Origin: CAWANF01 sp963783355
GTDB lineage: Bacteria > Bacteroidota > Rhodothermia > Balneolales > DATFMH01
DNA length: 64,000 nucleotides
Reading direction: 5' to 3'
Assembly (NCBI GenBank): GCA_963783355.1
Contig: CAWANF010000001.1
Coordinates: 806,001 to 870,000 of the forward strand
Under the pieces are notes generated by a model. It worked only from the letters and a program-made list of their open reading frames with translations, did no database searches and was not told the DNA's origin. Position numbers and translations under genes: made by a program. Below, in pieces: positions 27,859 to 36,496 of the stretch; position 1 is the first letter of the stretch, and each line of letters begins with the position of its first letter.

Positions 27859-27891
27859 ATCGGTCAGACGGTTACAAACCGTCAGACCGAT
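27859..27891. repeat. Palindromic repeat GGTCAGACGGTT type, copy 1
   Basis: ATCGGTCAGACGGTT and AACCGTCAGACCGAT form a 15-bp stem with one mismatch and a three-base loop, just after the exporter stop codon. Further copies are at 27991-28020 and 29718-29750. It may serve as a terminator or as a mobile palindromic unit. Confidence 0.7.
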
Positions 27892-27990
27892 AAAGGAATG
27901 AATCCATTCTTCGTTTCCCTGTTACAGAGAAAGAGCATCGCTGAAGGGAATTTTCGAAGACTTTCCGGGAGGTTTGAGTGAAGTAAAAAG

Positions 27991-28020
27991 CGGTCTGACG
28001 GTTACTAACCGTCTGACTGC
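27991..28020. repeat. Palindromic repeat GGTCAGACGGTT type, copy 2
   Basis: CGGTCTGACGGTTACTAACC then GTCTGACTGC, an imperfect palindrome of the same family as the copy 100 bases upstream. The parallel duplicated segment near 29862 has the flank AAAAAGCGGTCTGA but not the rest of the palindrome. Confidence 0.65.
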
Positions 28021-28028
28021 GATGGGAG

Positions 28029-28062
28029 ATCCCGGATAGCTCAAAAAACGAGCTTCCGGGAT
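28029..28062. repeat. Hairpin repeat ATCCCGGA / TCCGGGAT upstream of the HlyD gene
   Basis: ATCCCGGATAGCTC and GAGCTTCCGGGAT pair over 13 bp with a one-base bulge and a 7-base loop. It is a third palindrome type in this short spacer, of a kind commonly scattered in Bacteroidota genomes. It ends 25 bases before the HlyD start codon. Confidence 0.65.
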
Positions 28063-28087
28063 GACGGTTAAATGTAGGGAAAACGTT

Positions 28088-29386
28088 ATGTCAGAAGAAA
28101 TCAATAAACGGGAAATATCGCAGCTTCGAAGTGAAGAAGTGCAGGAAATTATTGGTAATCCACCGCATTGGCTCATCCGGTGGGGCATAGCCCTGTTCCT
28201 GGCCGTTCTTCTTATGCTATTGGCACTGAGCTGGTTCATTCGTTATCCTGATATTATAACGGCAGACCTGATCCTGAATTCCGTAAATGCCCCTAAAGCC
28301 ATTGATGCGAGGAGCAATGGAAAACTAACACAATTATTGGTTTCGGATAATATGAGTGTGAAAAAGGGTCAAATTCTGGGCTTTATGGAAAACACAGCCG
28401 ATCCTCAACAGGTTTTACAACTGGCGGATGTAGTCGATACCATGCTGCATAGACTCGACCGTGATGAGATAGGAAAGGTAACAAGGTTCAGCCCGGATCA
28501 TTATAAAAACCTTGGAGAGTTGCAGTCCGGATTTCAAACTTTTAGCCAGGCTTTTTTGCAATTCAAGTCGTATATGGCCACCGGATATTACCAGGACAAA
28601 AGAAGAATTTTATTACACGATCTGGATTATTTAAAACAACTGCATAAAAATTTAATGGAGCAGCGAATCATTGCGGAACGGGATTTTAAATTATCGAAAG
28701 ATAATTACGCTATCCAGGAGACATTAGCTGTCAAAAAGGTTATAGCACCGGTTAATTTAAAAGAAGATCAGAGTCAGTTGCTGGCCAAGCAAATGCCCCT
28801 GACCCAGTTAAATGCCTCGATTATCAATAATGAATCGGCCCAAAATGATAAAAAAGACCAATTGCTGGAATTGGAAAAGGAAATATCAGAACAAAAAATA
28901 ACTTTTCTCCAGGCATTAAATACATTTAAAAGCAGCATTGACAACTGGGAGTATCAATATGTGCTTAAGACGCCTGTTTCAGGTAAGGTGAATTTTATTT
29001 CATTCCTGCAAAAAAATGAATATGTCCAGGCCGGTCAGCCCCTGTTTTATGTAAAACCGCCCAATACAAAGTATATCGGCTTAATGTATGTACCACAATT
29101 CAATATGGGAAAGATCAAACCCGCTGATAAGGTTGTTATAAAATTTAACGGGTATCCTTTCCAGGAATACGGTAGTGTAAAAGGTAAAATAAAGGCCATT
29201 TCATCTGTGCCTAAAGATGCGAAATACCTTGTTGAAATCAGCTTGCCGGATGGTTTAAAAACCAATTACGGTAAAAAGTTATCATACCGTGAGGGTATGT
29301 CGGCATCGGCGGATATTGTAACCGCGAACCGGCGGCTCATTGAAAAATTTATTTATAAGTTACGAAAGGCAAGTTTAGGCAGGTAG
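28088..29386 (+). CDS. HlyD-family membrane fusion protein of the peptide exporter
   Basis: 432 residues from MSEEINKREISQLRSEEVQE (an upstream in-frame start has no support). One transmembrane helix lies at about residues 28-50 (IALFLAVLLMLLALSWFIRY), followed by a biotinyl/lipoyl half-motif (NGKLTQLLVSDNMSVKKGQI), a long helical hairpin, the second lipoyl half (TPVSGKVNFISFLQKNEYVQ) and a beta-barrel domain. It bridges a C39-ABC exporter to an outer-membrane channel in type I secretion. It directly follows the exporter gene, with only palindromic repeats between. No TolC gene is next to it. Confidence 0.88.
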   Translation: MSEEINKREISQLRSEEVQEIIGNPPHWLIRWGIALFLAVLLMLLALSWFIRYPDIITADLILNSVNAPKAIDARSNGKLTQLLVSDNMSVKKGQILGFMENTADPQQVLQLADVVDTMLHRLDRDEIGKVTRFSPDHYKNLGELQSGFQTFSQAFLQFKSYMATGYYQDKRRILLHDLDYLKQLHKNLMEQRIIAERDFKLSKDNYAIQETLAVKKVIAPVNLKEDQSQLLAKQMPLTQLNASIINNESAQNDKKDQLLELEKEISEQKITFLQALNTFKSSIDNWEYQYVLKTPVSGKVNFISFLQKNEYVQAGQPLFYVKPPNTKYIGLMYVPQFNMGKIKPADKVVIKFNGYPFQEYGSVKGKIKAISSVPKDAKYLVEISLPDGLKTNYGKKLSYREGMSASADIVTANRRLIEKFIYKLRKASLGR

Positions 29387-29430
29387 TTTTATAGGTTTGC
29401 TGAGAAATGGTAGTCTGTTTGATATAACCC

Positions 29431-29457
29431 TCGTTCCCAACGTCTCGTCGGGAACGA
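29431..29457. repeat. Hairpin repeat TCGTTCCC / GGGAACGA
   Basis: TCGTTCCC and GGGAACGA form a perfect 8-bp stem around AACGTCTCGTC. It is a palindrome type widespread in bacterial intergenic DNA. It stands 15 bases before the breakpoint of the duplicated exporter 3' end. Confidence 0.6.
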
Positions 29458-29471
29458 ACACCGTACTTCAT

Positions 29472-29710
29472 GAGGCCACCAATTCCCTGGATGCCAATAA
29501 CGAGAAGGTGATCATGAACAACCTGAAGAAGTTTTTGAAGGAAAAACGGTGATAGTAGCCGCCCACCGCCTGAGTACGGTTAAAGATGCCGACCAGATCG
29601 TGGTTCTGGATAACGGGAAGATCAAAGAAAAAGGTACGCACGAGGAACTGGTAATGAACGAAAGTGAATATTATGAATTAGTTAGAAATCAACTGGACCT
29701 GGGCGGATAG
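29472..29710 (+). pseudogene. Duplicated 3' end of the C39-ABC transporter gene
   Basis: The sequence from EATNSLDANNEKVIM to the stop (VRNQLDLGG) repeats 27612-27850 almost base for base, with a T5 instead of T6 in the EFFEGK region that shifts the frame. It has no Walker A, no membrane part and no start codon, so it is a non-functional fragment. The spacer after it, with the palindrome and downstream 120 bases, is duplicated as well. A segmental duplication of about 400 bases or a truncated second exporter locus explains it. Confidence 0.85.
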
Positions 29711-29717
29711 AAAACTA

Positions 29718-29750
29718 ATCGGTCAGACGGTTACAAACCGTCAGACTGAT
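29718..29750. repeat. Palindromic repeat GGTCAGACGGTT type, copy 3
   Basis: AATCGGTCAGACGGTTACAA then ACCGTCAGACTGAT, copied along with the exporter 3' fragment from 27859. Confidence 0.7.
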
Positions 29751-30153
29751 AAAGTAATGTGACCGATAGAGGAATGAATCCATTCTTCGTTTCCCTGTTG
29801 CAGAGAAGAGCATCGATGGAGGGAATTTTCGAAGACTTTCCAGGAGGTTTGAGTGAAGTAAAAAGCGGTCTGATTCGTCAAAACCGGTTATCTCCAACTA
29901 TAGAAAAACTAATGCTCGTAAGGATTTATTCATTAAGAACAATAGGATGCTTAACAAAAAAACGATATTTCATAAATCTCTATATGAAAATTTGGTTAAG
30001 TAATTGAATGTTAAAAACTTGTAGCATTAGATTTTTGTGTGTAAAAACATATTAAACACATAAAAACTAACGTAACAAAGTATATACTTATAGCTTTTAT
30101 AAGTAACACAGTTATTTCATAACTATTATAAATAAAATATTTAGGGGTAGGCA
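29751..30153. other. Duplicated spacer and AT-rich intergenic region
   Basis: The first 120 bases repeat 27892-27990; the remainder is AT-rich with no ORF I trust. It presumably contains the promoter of the HTH gene. Confidence 0.4.
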
Positions 30154-30477
30154 ATGATTCAGGATGCTTTGGTAAAATTGATTTTTCATTTAAAGGAAAT
30201 TCATACCGTTCAGGAATGGGCAGAGTGTGTAGGATTTGAATCAGGTAAAATATTTTCAGAGCAGTTTCTTAAACATTTTGGGCAAAGACCGTTGCGCATT
30301 TTAGTTCATATTAAATTGATATATATATTGGAATTGATATCGATTGAACCTGAAATTTCAGGTTATGAAATTGCTTACAAAACTGGTCTGAAAGATGAAA
30401 AAGCTTTGTATGATTTTCTCTCTCGTCATGCACAAATAACAATTTCTGAACTCAGAATAAAATTTCGAAAAAAATAA
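30154..30477 (+). CDS. Small helix-turn-helix protein, AraC-like DNA-binding fold
   Basis: 107 residues, starting MIQDALVKLIFHLKEIHTVQ. Two helix-turn-helix-like segments can be seen: TVQEWAECVGFESGKIFSEQ then FLKHFGQRPLRILV, and ISGYEIAYKTGLKDEKALYD then FLSRHAQITISELR. This is the layout of an AraC-type DNA-binding domain without a sensor domain. Short stand-alone proteins of this kind occur in Bacteroidota next to secreted-peptide genes (general impression, not checked). It is a likely local regulator of the following genes. Confidence 0.6.
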   Translation: MIQDALVKLIFHLKEIHTVQEWAECVGFESGKIFSEQFLKHFGQRPLRILVHIKLIYILELISIEPEISGYEIAYKTGLKDEKALYDFLSRHAQITISELRIKFRKK

Positions 30478-30683
30478 TGAGAATTTTTTTACGAAAATAA
30501 TGTAGTTAGAAATTAAAAATTAATCATATGGAACAATATTCGGAACTTAGAGTGTTTTTACTGTGAAATAATGATATGGAAAAAAACGGACTATAAATGT
30601 TTGATAAAATTGTAGAATTAAATTAGAATTTAAATATTCAATGTTATAGTTATTTAAATGGTTAAAGTGTAGTTTCTATAATT

Positions 30684-31211
30684 ATGAAAAAAGACGGTGT
30701 ATATTATATTCAATTGTCTATTGGAATAATAGCTGCGGCATTAGGGTTGTTAGTTTATTTCAAATATGAGAGGGGAAAAGGAAAAGGGTATGATTACGAG
30801 AAAAATATAAGCATTCGTTGGTCTAACTTTGTGCCTTTAAAAGGTCATCCTGAAAGGGGCTTATATGAAGTATTCTTTATTCATAAAACTAATGATTGTG
30901 ATTTATGCTTAGATGAAATGAGAAAGTGGTATGGTATCATAAATAATGAAAATATTGCAGCGGTAAATGTTATTGAGGGGACAAAGTCTATGGAAGCAAA
31001 ACGTTATTTAACAGTTTATCCAACTCCATTTCCTGCAATTTTGGATTCTACTAATTGGTTTGATAGAACTTTCCATTTAAACAACACATCTGAAGGTAGG
31101 ACGCCAGTAGTCATTATTAAAAAAAATAAAAAATACATAATAATTCATCCGCTATATGAAGCAAAAAATATGTTTGATAAAGAAAAGTTAGTTAGTCAGA
31201 TAAATAAGTGA
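30684..31211 (+). CDS. Membrane-anchored thioredoxin-like protein
   Basis: 175 residues: a short N-terminal segment, one transmembrane helix (about residues 8-26), then an extracytoplasmic domain with CDLC at 72-75 in EVFFIHKTNDCDLCLDEMRK and a cis-Pro-like region YPTPFPAILD near residue 112. The order strand-CxxC-helix and a later TPVVIIKKNKK strand suggests a thioredoxin fold, though divergent. A redox role on the Cys-containing peptide encoded next is plausible. It is 43 bases upstream of that peptide gene. Confidence 0.6.
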   Translation: MKKDGVYYIQLSIGIIAAALGLLVYFKYERGKGKGYDYEKNISIRWSNFVPLKGHPERGLYEVFFIHKTNDCDLCLDEMRKWYGIINNENIAAVNVIEGTKSMEAKRYLTVYPTPFPAILDSTNWFDRTFHLNNTSEGRTPVVIIKKNKKYIIIHPLYEAKNMFDKEKLVSQINK

Positions 31212-31254
31212 ATTGAGAATTATGTAAAATGGTAACAAATAAATGGAGATAATT

Positions 31255-31452
31255 ATGAAAAAAATAAAAATAAAAATTTCTACGATTATAATGGCTATAG
31301 GAATAGCTATGTTTTGCTGGTTCACGTTAGGTGTGACTCCTACCGCAAAAGCTGGAACGGAAATTTGTGGAGTATTTAATGGTGTAGATGCCTGTGTTTC
31401 TCCAGCTGTTAACTGTTTATGTGCTATTATAATTCGTCCAAAACCTCAATAA
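31255..31452 (+). CDS. Short secreted Cys-containing peptide
   Basis: 65 residues from MKKIKIKISTIIMAIGIAMF. A Sec-type signal with a probable cut after AKA (residue 33) leaves a 32-residue product, GTEICGVFNGVDACVSPAVN then CLCAIIIRPKPQ, with four cysteines. It is unlike the GG-leader precursors: it would leave by Sec. In Bacteroidota, small signal-peptide proteins such as the NVEALA group are found next to propeller genes, and a propeller follows here too. A thioredoxin-like protein upstream and a MauE-like one downstream fit disulfide handling. Confidence 0.65.
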   Translation: MKKIKIKISTIIMAIGIAMFCWFTLGVTPTAKAGTEICGVFNGVDACVSPAVNCLCAIIIRPKPQ

Positions 31453-31463
31453 AATATCATATT

Positions 31464-31496
31464 AGCCTGTTATAATATATAGCAGGCTTTTTTTTA
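31464..31496 (+). terminator. Terminator between the secreted peptide and propeller P12
   Basis: AGCCTG and CAGGCT stem with a 13-base loop followed by TTTTTTTT. As an intergenic attenuator it would let the short peptide be made in excess of the downstream propeller. Confidence 0.75.
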
Positions 31497-31513
31497 ATTT
31501 ATTTTGAATAAAT

Positions 31514-32626
31514 ATGAAAGAAAAAGTAATAATATTGTTTCTTTTTATTATATGTTCCTGTCGTAAAAATGGAAACATAAATTATGATAAACAATATACA
31601 GGATCTGCAGTAATGTCAATTAAGTTACAGAAAGATTCTACAATTAATATTCATGAAAATAATAACAAATTTATAGGTGATTTTTGGAATATGGCGGTCT
31701 CATTACATCCATTTCGAATGTATATACCTGATACCAGATATCATCGAGTTGAAATTATTAATAAAAAAGGTAACATTATAAACATTTTCGGCAGGGAGGG
31801 TAAGGGACCAGGTGAATTCAATCATCTTAAGAAAATAATTGTGAATGGAGATCGGCTTGTTATTCAGACTAATTATACGTTTGAAGTCTTTGATACAACA
31901 GGGCATTTTATAAACCGTTTTTATTTACCTAAAAAGTACTCGGAAGAAGATCTGTGGTCACTGTCCAAATATCATTCTTCGTATTATGTGGCGGGAATTG
32001 ATGTTAACCTGTTAAAACAAGGACTGAAGGCAACAAAAAATCAAACTTGTTTAATCGCTTTGGATTCTGCTTTCCAGGTTACCCATACCTTTGGTTCTTT
32101 TCCTTCTTTTTACAAAGATAATGCTTTTATATGGCGTTTCAGGTCCATGGATATTTCTTCAAACGGTATTCTTGCGGTGGGATTTTATTTATTACCGGAT
32201 ATTTATTTGTACAATTTAAGGAACAGGAAACCGGTTTTTATGAAAAAACTCATGATGAGTGATTCACATTTCCATTTTGCCCGAGAAGCCATTCCGATTC
32301 ATCTAACAATGGAGGAATTGCGCAAAAGAGCAGCAAAATTATCGTTTATATGGCATACGTACATGATTAATGATAGTACTATTGTACAAACTTTTAATAA
32401 TCGCTCGTTGAATTATTATCGAGACATGGATGAACAGTATATGCGATTCTATGTTATGTTCAAGACGATTTCTGGTTATAGTAGTGGGCACGCCACTTTG
32501 CCGGGTCCCATCGTCGGGGAAGATGCAAAGGGACGATTATATATTCGTGAATCGAATGCACCGAATCGCAGAGTTATTGGAATCTATCATCTTGAATGGG
32601 CAAAGAATGATAAGCTCCCAAAATAA
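31514..32626 (+). CDS. 6-bladed beta-propeller lipoprotein P12
   Basis: 370 residues and intact. MKEKVIILFLFIICSCRKNG gives a short lipoprotein signal with Cys 16. The signature FGREGKGPGEFNHLKKIIV is present. The C-terminal half is closest to DUF4221/TolB-like members, as for P3 and P7. It overlaps the MauE-like gene by 20 bases, so the two are translationally linked, and follows the secreted peptide after an attenuator. Confidence 0.82.
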   Translation: MKEKVIILFLFIICSCRKNGNINYDKQYTGSAVMSIKLQKDSTINIHENNNKFIGDFWNMAVSLHPFRMYIPDTRYHRVEIINKKGNIINIFGREGKGPGEFNHLKKIIVNGDRLVIQTNYTFEVFDTTGHFINRFYLPKKYSEEDLWSLSKYHSSYYVAGIDVNLLKQGLKATKNQTCLIALDSAFQVTHTFGSFPSFYKDNAFIWRFRSMDISSNGILAVGFYLLPDIYLYNLRNRKPVFMKKLMMSDSHFHFAREAIPIHLTMEELRKRAAKLSFIWHTYMINDSTIVQTFNNRSLNYYRDMDEQYMRFYVMFKTISGYSSGHATLPGPIVGEDAKGRLYIRESNAPNRRVIGIYHLEWAKNDKLPK

Positions 32627-33035
32627 AGCCACGTTATTTTATTATTTTATAATTGTTATAATTTCAAGTCTTTTTGTTTTTACCGCATTAGATAAATGGA
32701 TTCACATAAACGCTTTTCAAATAGTGTTGGTTCATTTCGGATTGACCGAGAGTAGTAACTTATTGTTACTTCTGTCATTTGTGATTATTTCATCTGAGTT
32801 AATTATCGGTATTTTGATTATTGTACCTAACCGGCGTAAAATGGCTATTCGATCAGGTCTACTATTATTGATAATATATACTATAGGTTTGTTATGGCTA
32901 TTTTTTACTGTCCCTAATACATTATGTGGTTGTTGGTTTTCTATTCCAATATTAAATAGGGTGGGAGTGGGGCATTTAGTATTTAATTTAGTCATCATTA
33001 TTGGGATGATATATCTTTGGAAAAAAACTAACTAA
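32607..33035 (+). CDS. MauE/DoxX-like four-helix membrane protein
   Basis: 142 residues from MISSQNKATLFYYFIIVIIS. Four hydrophobic helices are visible, with a CGC motif in PNTLCGCWFSIPILNRVGVG before the last helix, as in MauE/DoxX-type proteins linked to thiol-disulfide transfer. The start is chosen because the upstream frame only overlaps the propeller gene. In context (thioredoxin-like protein, Cys peptide, propeller) a role in redox maturation of the peptide is a reasonable guess. Confidence 0.7.
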   Translation: MISSQNKATLFYYFIIVIISSLFVFTALDKWIHINAFQIVLVHFGLTESSNLLLLLSFVIISSELIIGILIIVPNRRKMAIRSGLLLLIIYTIGLLWLFFTVPNTLCGCWFSIPILNRVGVGHLVFNLVIIIGMIYLWKKTN

Positions 33036-33206
33036 ATAATATTACACCTGTTTTATGATTCTTTGTGGAAAGAATGATTTTTAAAAGTAATTTGTGCAAA
33101 AGTTTTCTCTCATTTGAATTATTTGTGATAATATACAAATTGCATTTCCGGTAAAAATCATTATTATACTATATCCATAGTAAGTTGACCATTACAAAAA
33201 AACGCT

Positions 33207-36200
33207 TTGTTTCTTAATCGTCCCATAACCACGTACATGTTCATTCTGGCAACGCTTATTTTCGGGGCGATTGCACTGCATGAACTGCCGGTGAACCTGC
33301 TGCCTTCGGTCCAGACACCGGAGTTATTAGTTCGTACGGAATGGAACGGCGCTTCTGCGCACGAGGTAGATCACACGATTAATGAAACGCTGGAAGCTTA
33401 TTTGAGTACGGTTCCGGGGATTCATTCCGTCCATTCCATAGCCAAACAGGGGCTGAGCCTGATTTCCCTGCAGTTTGCATGGCATACGAACATGGACCTT
33501 GCTTTTCTGAATACCCGGGAAAAACTGGACCAGCTGCAATATGCCCTGCCACAGTCGGTTGGCCGCCCGGAACTGGTGCGTTCCAATCCCTCAGAAGAAC
33601 CGATAGCCGTGCTAAGTGTCACATCTCCCGCCGCAAGCGAGGCTAATCTGACCGGCCGCATTGACCTGCGCCAGTGGACCGACCAGGTGCTGACCCGGCG
33701 GCTTGAACAAATTGACGGCGTGGCCCAGGCGGTCATCGTAGGGGCGGTACAGCCGGAAGTAGATATTCATTTCAATCCTGATAAACTTAACGAATACAAT
33801 ATCTCAATCAATGAAATTCAGCAGGCGCTGCAGAGTGCCAACCTGTTCAGCGCTTCCGGTTATTTGCGCGATGGGTGGTATCGATATTCTTTAAGAATTG
33901 AGAGTCGTCTTACCAGCCTGCAGTCTATGCGTCAATTGCCCGTCAAACAACTGGGATCAAACAAACTTTTATTATTAGGAGATGTAGCTAAAGTCCGCAT
34001 GGGAGAGGTTGACCCGACGTCCTTTTCGCTGCTCGACCAGGAGCCGGTGATCACCGTGCTGGTTAAAAAAGACTATGGAAGCAACACCGTGGATGTGTTT
34101 AACAAGCTGAAACCGGTTTTGGCATCCATGCGACAGACGAATCCCGGCATTCATATTGCCGTTCTGAGGGAGACCGCCACAACGATTCGTTCAACCATCA
34201 ACAACCTCATTCAAACCCTTATTGTTGGCGCTATTCTTGCCTTCATCGTTCTTTTTATCTTTCTGCGTGATCCCCGCCTGCCCACCACCATCGGCGTTTC
34301 CATCCCGGTGAGTATCTTCATTACGTTTTTCGTGATGTACCTGCTGGGAGTGCAGCTCAACATCATCTCTTTAAGCGGACTCACATTAGGTATCGGGATG
34401 CTGGTAGATAACTCGATTGTCGTGCTGGAAAATATCAAGCGATACCAGGTTCAGCAGCCTCAATGGCCGATTATGCAGATCGTTTCCGTCGGGACCAAAG
34501 AAGTGGCCCTGGCCGTGACGGCTTCAACATTGACGAATCTTTCGGTCTTTCTGCCGTTATTGTTTCTGGGCGGATTTGAGGGCGTCTTATTCCGGGACCA
34601 GGCGATTACCATTTCCATCAGTATGCTGGCATCCCTGCTGGTGGCACTGGCTATTTTACCGGTGCTGGCTGTTCGTTTCAGCCGGTCCGATAACTCCCGT
34701 AAGGTATCATCGGTTTCTGAAAATTACAGGGTGGTCCGTGCTATCCAGGATGCTTACGAGCGGACCCTGGAGCGGGTACTGAATCATCCGGCTTTATCGC
34801 TGTTTATTTTGGGTCTTATCGTCGTTATGACTTTTATTGCATTCTTCCTGATGCCCCGGCGGCCGTTACCCGTTATGCAGCCCACTGAACTGGATTATGA
34901 AGTGACGCTGCCGTCTAATACCAGTTTGCTAACCAGCAGGTATACAGCCGAACAGATATCACAATCGCTGGTTACATCGGCCGGGGTTAAAGGAGTGTTA
35001 GCCATGGGCGGCTATACCGATCAATCGAATCTTGTGGAACTGAGCCGGGAAGGGCTTGATCGGTTCAGGTTAAGAATCCCGGTTAACGGGAATAAGCAAA
35101 TCAAATGTACACAGCAGGTCATCGGAACCTTTAGAGATAATCATCCCGACTGGTCCATATTAAAACAAAATAGTTCGGATGTGTTCAGCAGCTTGTTGCA
35201 ATTTTCGTCGGTGCCACTCAGCCTGGAATTAGTGGGAACAAACCGGGTCCGGAATGAACAATTGGCATCTCCACTGGACACATTCATGAAAAAGATCATA
35301 CCGGACTGGTCGATGCATTTGAAATATAAACGCCAGCAGAAAATGTACGGGCTGGCATTTCATGATCAGGCCTTGCTGAATCTGGGCATGACACGCGGTG
35401 AAGTCATCAATTACCTGCAGAGTTTATCGACCGGTGATGTGGCTACCCAATGGATACATGATCAGGATCAAATTGACGTCCGAATGTTTACCAAAGATGG
35501 TCGTTTTTCCGATCCGCATTTAATAAATCTTCACCTGAATGGACGAGTGGTCCCGTTGACCCAGGTCGCTTCCATTGTTAATGTAAAAGAACCCGAGCAG
35601 CTCGAACGCGTAGATCAAACCCCGGTATTGACCTACCTGACGGATATCAGCCTGTGGCAATGGTGGTGGCACGGAGATCAAATCATTGCGGCGATTCACC
35701 GGTTCATGCGAAATCATGGCATTCAGATCAAAACCAACGGTCTGGCGTTGCAATTGCAATCCTTATTCAAACAAATGGGATTGTTGCTGCTGCTGAGTGT
35801 GATTGTGATTTATATCATCCTGGCGGCACAGTACGAAAGCCTGATCTATCCCTTGCTAATTCTTTTTTCCATACCGTTTGCCTGGAGCGGATCCATTTTA
35901 ATGCTGTGGATGACCGGGCAGAGCCTGAATATCTTTTCCTTTTTGGGATTATTGATTCTAACCGGGATAGCGGTCAACGATGCTATTTTGAAAGTAGATT
36001 TCATGCGCCGGTATTATAATGACACCGGACGTTTGCGGGAAGCAATTATGCAGGCCGGTGAACACCGGTTTCGTCCGGTTGTAATGACCAGTGTTACCAC
36101 TGTTTTTGGCCTGATACCTATGGCGATACCTATTGGGATCGGCTGGGAATATCGTCTCTCGCTCGGTGTTTCATTGATGGGAGGGATGATATCGTCCACT

Positions 36201-36296
36201 ATTCTTACCCTCTTTTTTATTCCGTTATTGTTTGGAGGGTTGGAAAAATATCGTTCACATTTAAAGAAGAAGACTGAGGTTTCAGCAGAAATTTAG
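33207..36296 (+). CDS. RND-family efflux transporter permease
   Basis: 1029 residues beginning FLNRPITTYMFILATLIFGA, the usual first helix, so a few N-terminal residues are missing or misread. The in-frame start is TTG; a better one, TTG at 33185, would be in frame if one A were removed from the A7-8 run at 33195-33202. Two large periplasmic loops and twelve helices are evident. The TM4 relay region GIGMLVDNSIVVLENIKRY has DN where classical pumps have DD. With the fusion protein and second pump downstream it makes an RND-MFP-RND group like MdtABC. No outer-membrane factor is adjacent. Confidence 0.88.
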   Translation: MFLNRPITTYMFILATLIFGAIALHELPVNLLPSVQTPELLVRTEWNGASAHEVDHTINETLEAYLSTVPGIHSVHSIAKQGLSLISLQFAWHTNMDLAFLNTREKLDQLQYALPQSVGRPELVRSNPSEEPIAVLSVTSPAASEANLTGRIDLRQWTDQVLTRRLEQIDGVAQAVIVGAVQPEVDIHFNPDKLNEYNISINEIQQALQSANLFSASGYLRDGWYRYSLRIESRLTSLQSMRQLPVKQLGSNKLLLLGDVAKVRMGEVDPTSFSLLDQEPVITVLVKKDYGSNTVDVFNKLKPVLASMRQTNPGIHIAVLRETATTIRSTINNLIQTLIVGAILAFIVLFIFLRDPRLPTTIGVSIPVSIFITFFVMYLLGVQLNIISLSGLTLGIGMLVDNSIVVLENIKRYQVQQPQWPIMQIVSVGTKEVALAVTASTLTNLSVFLPLLFLGGFEGVLFRDQAITISISMLASLLVALAILPVLAVRFSRSDNSRKVSSVSENYRVVRAIQDAYERTLERVLNHPALSLFILGLIVVMTFIAFFLMPRRPLPVMQPTELDYEVTLPSNTSLLTSRYTAEQISQSLVTSAGVKGVLAMGGYTDQSNLVELSREGLDRFRLRIPVNGNKQIKCTQQVIGTFRDNHPDWSILKQNSSDVFSSLLQFSSVPLSLELVGTNRVRNEQLASPLDTFMKKIIPDWSMHLKYKRQQKMYGLAFHDQALLNLGMTRGEVINYLQSLSTGDVATQWIHDQDQIDVRMFTKDGRFSDPHLINLHLNGRVVPLTQVASIVNVKEPEQLERVDQTPVLTYLTDISLWQWWWHGDQIIAAIHRFMRNHGIQIKTNGLALQLQSLFKQMGLLLLLSVIVIYIILAAQYESLIYPLLILFSIPFAWSGSILMLWMTGQSLNIFSFLGLLILTGIAVNDAILKVDFMRRYYNDTGRLREAIMQAGEHRFRPVVMTSVTTVFGLIPMAIPIGIGWEYRLSLGVSLMGGMISSTILTLFFIPLLFGGLEKYRSHLKKKTEVSAEI

Positions 36297-36496
36297 ATTA
36301 ATTATGGAGTAAGTTAACTATGGAAGACTGGAAGGTTGGGGATTTTCCAATTCAATTTTCAGAAAAATTGGATTTAGCCGGCGAAGAATCTAAAGAAGAA
36401 AGACAAATGGAAATCATACAGGATTTGAAACAAAAATCTGCAATAGATTACCCGTTTCCTGCTACTCCATCATTTCAAAAATTCCATATTCCCGGT

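Noticed and set aside
29759..30007. 82-codon frame after the duplicated exporter end
   Set aside because: It translates the duplicated spacer and palindrome flank; the parallel copy at 27.9 kb does not keep the frame.
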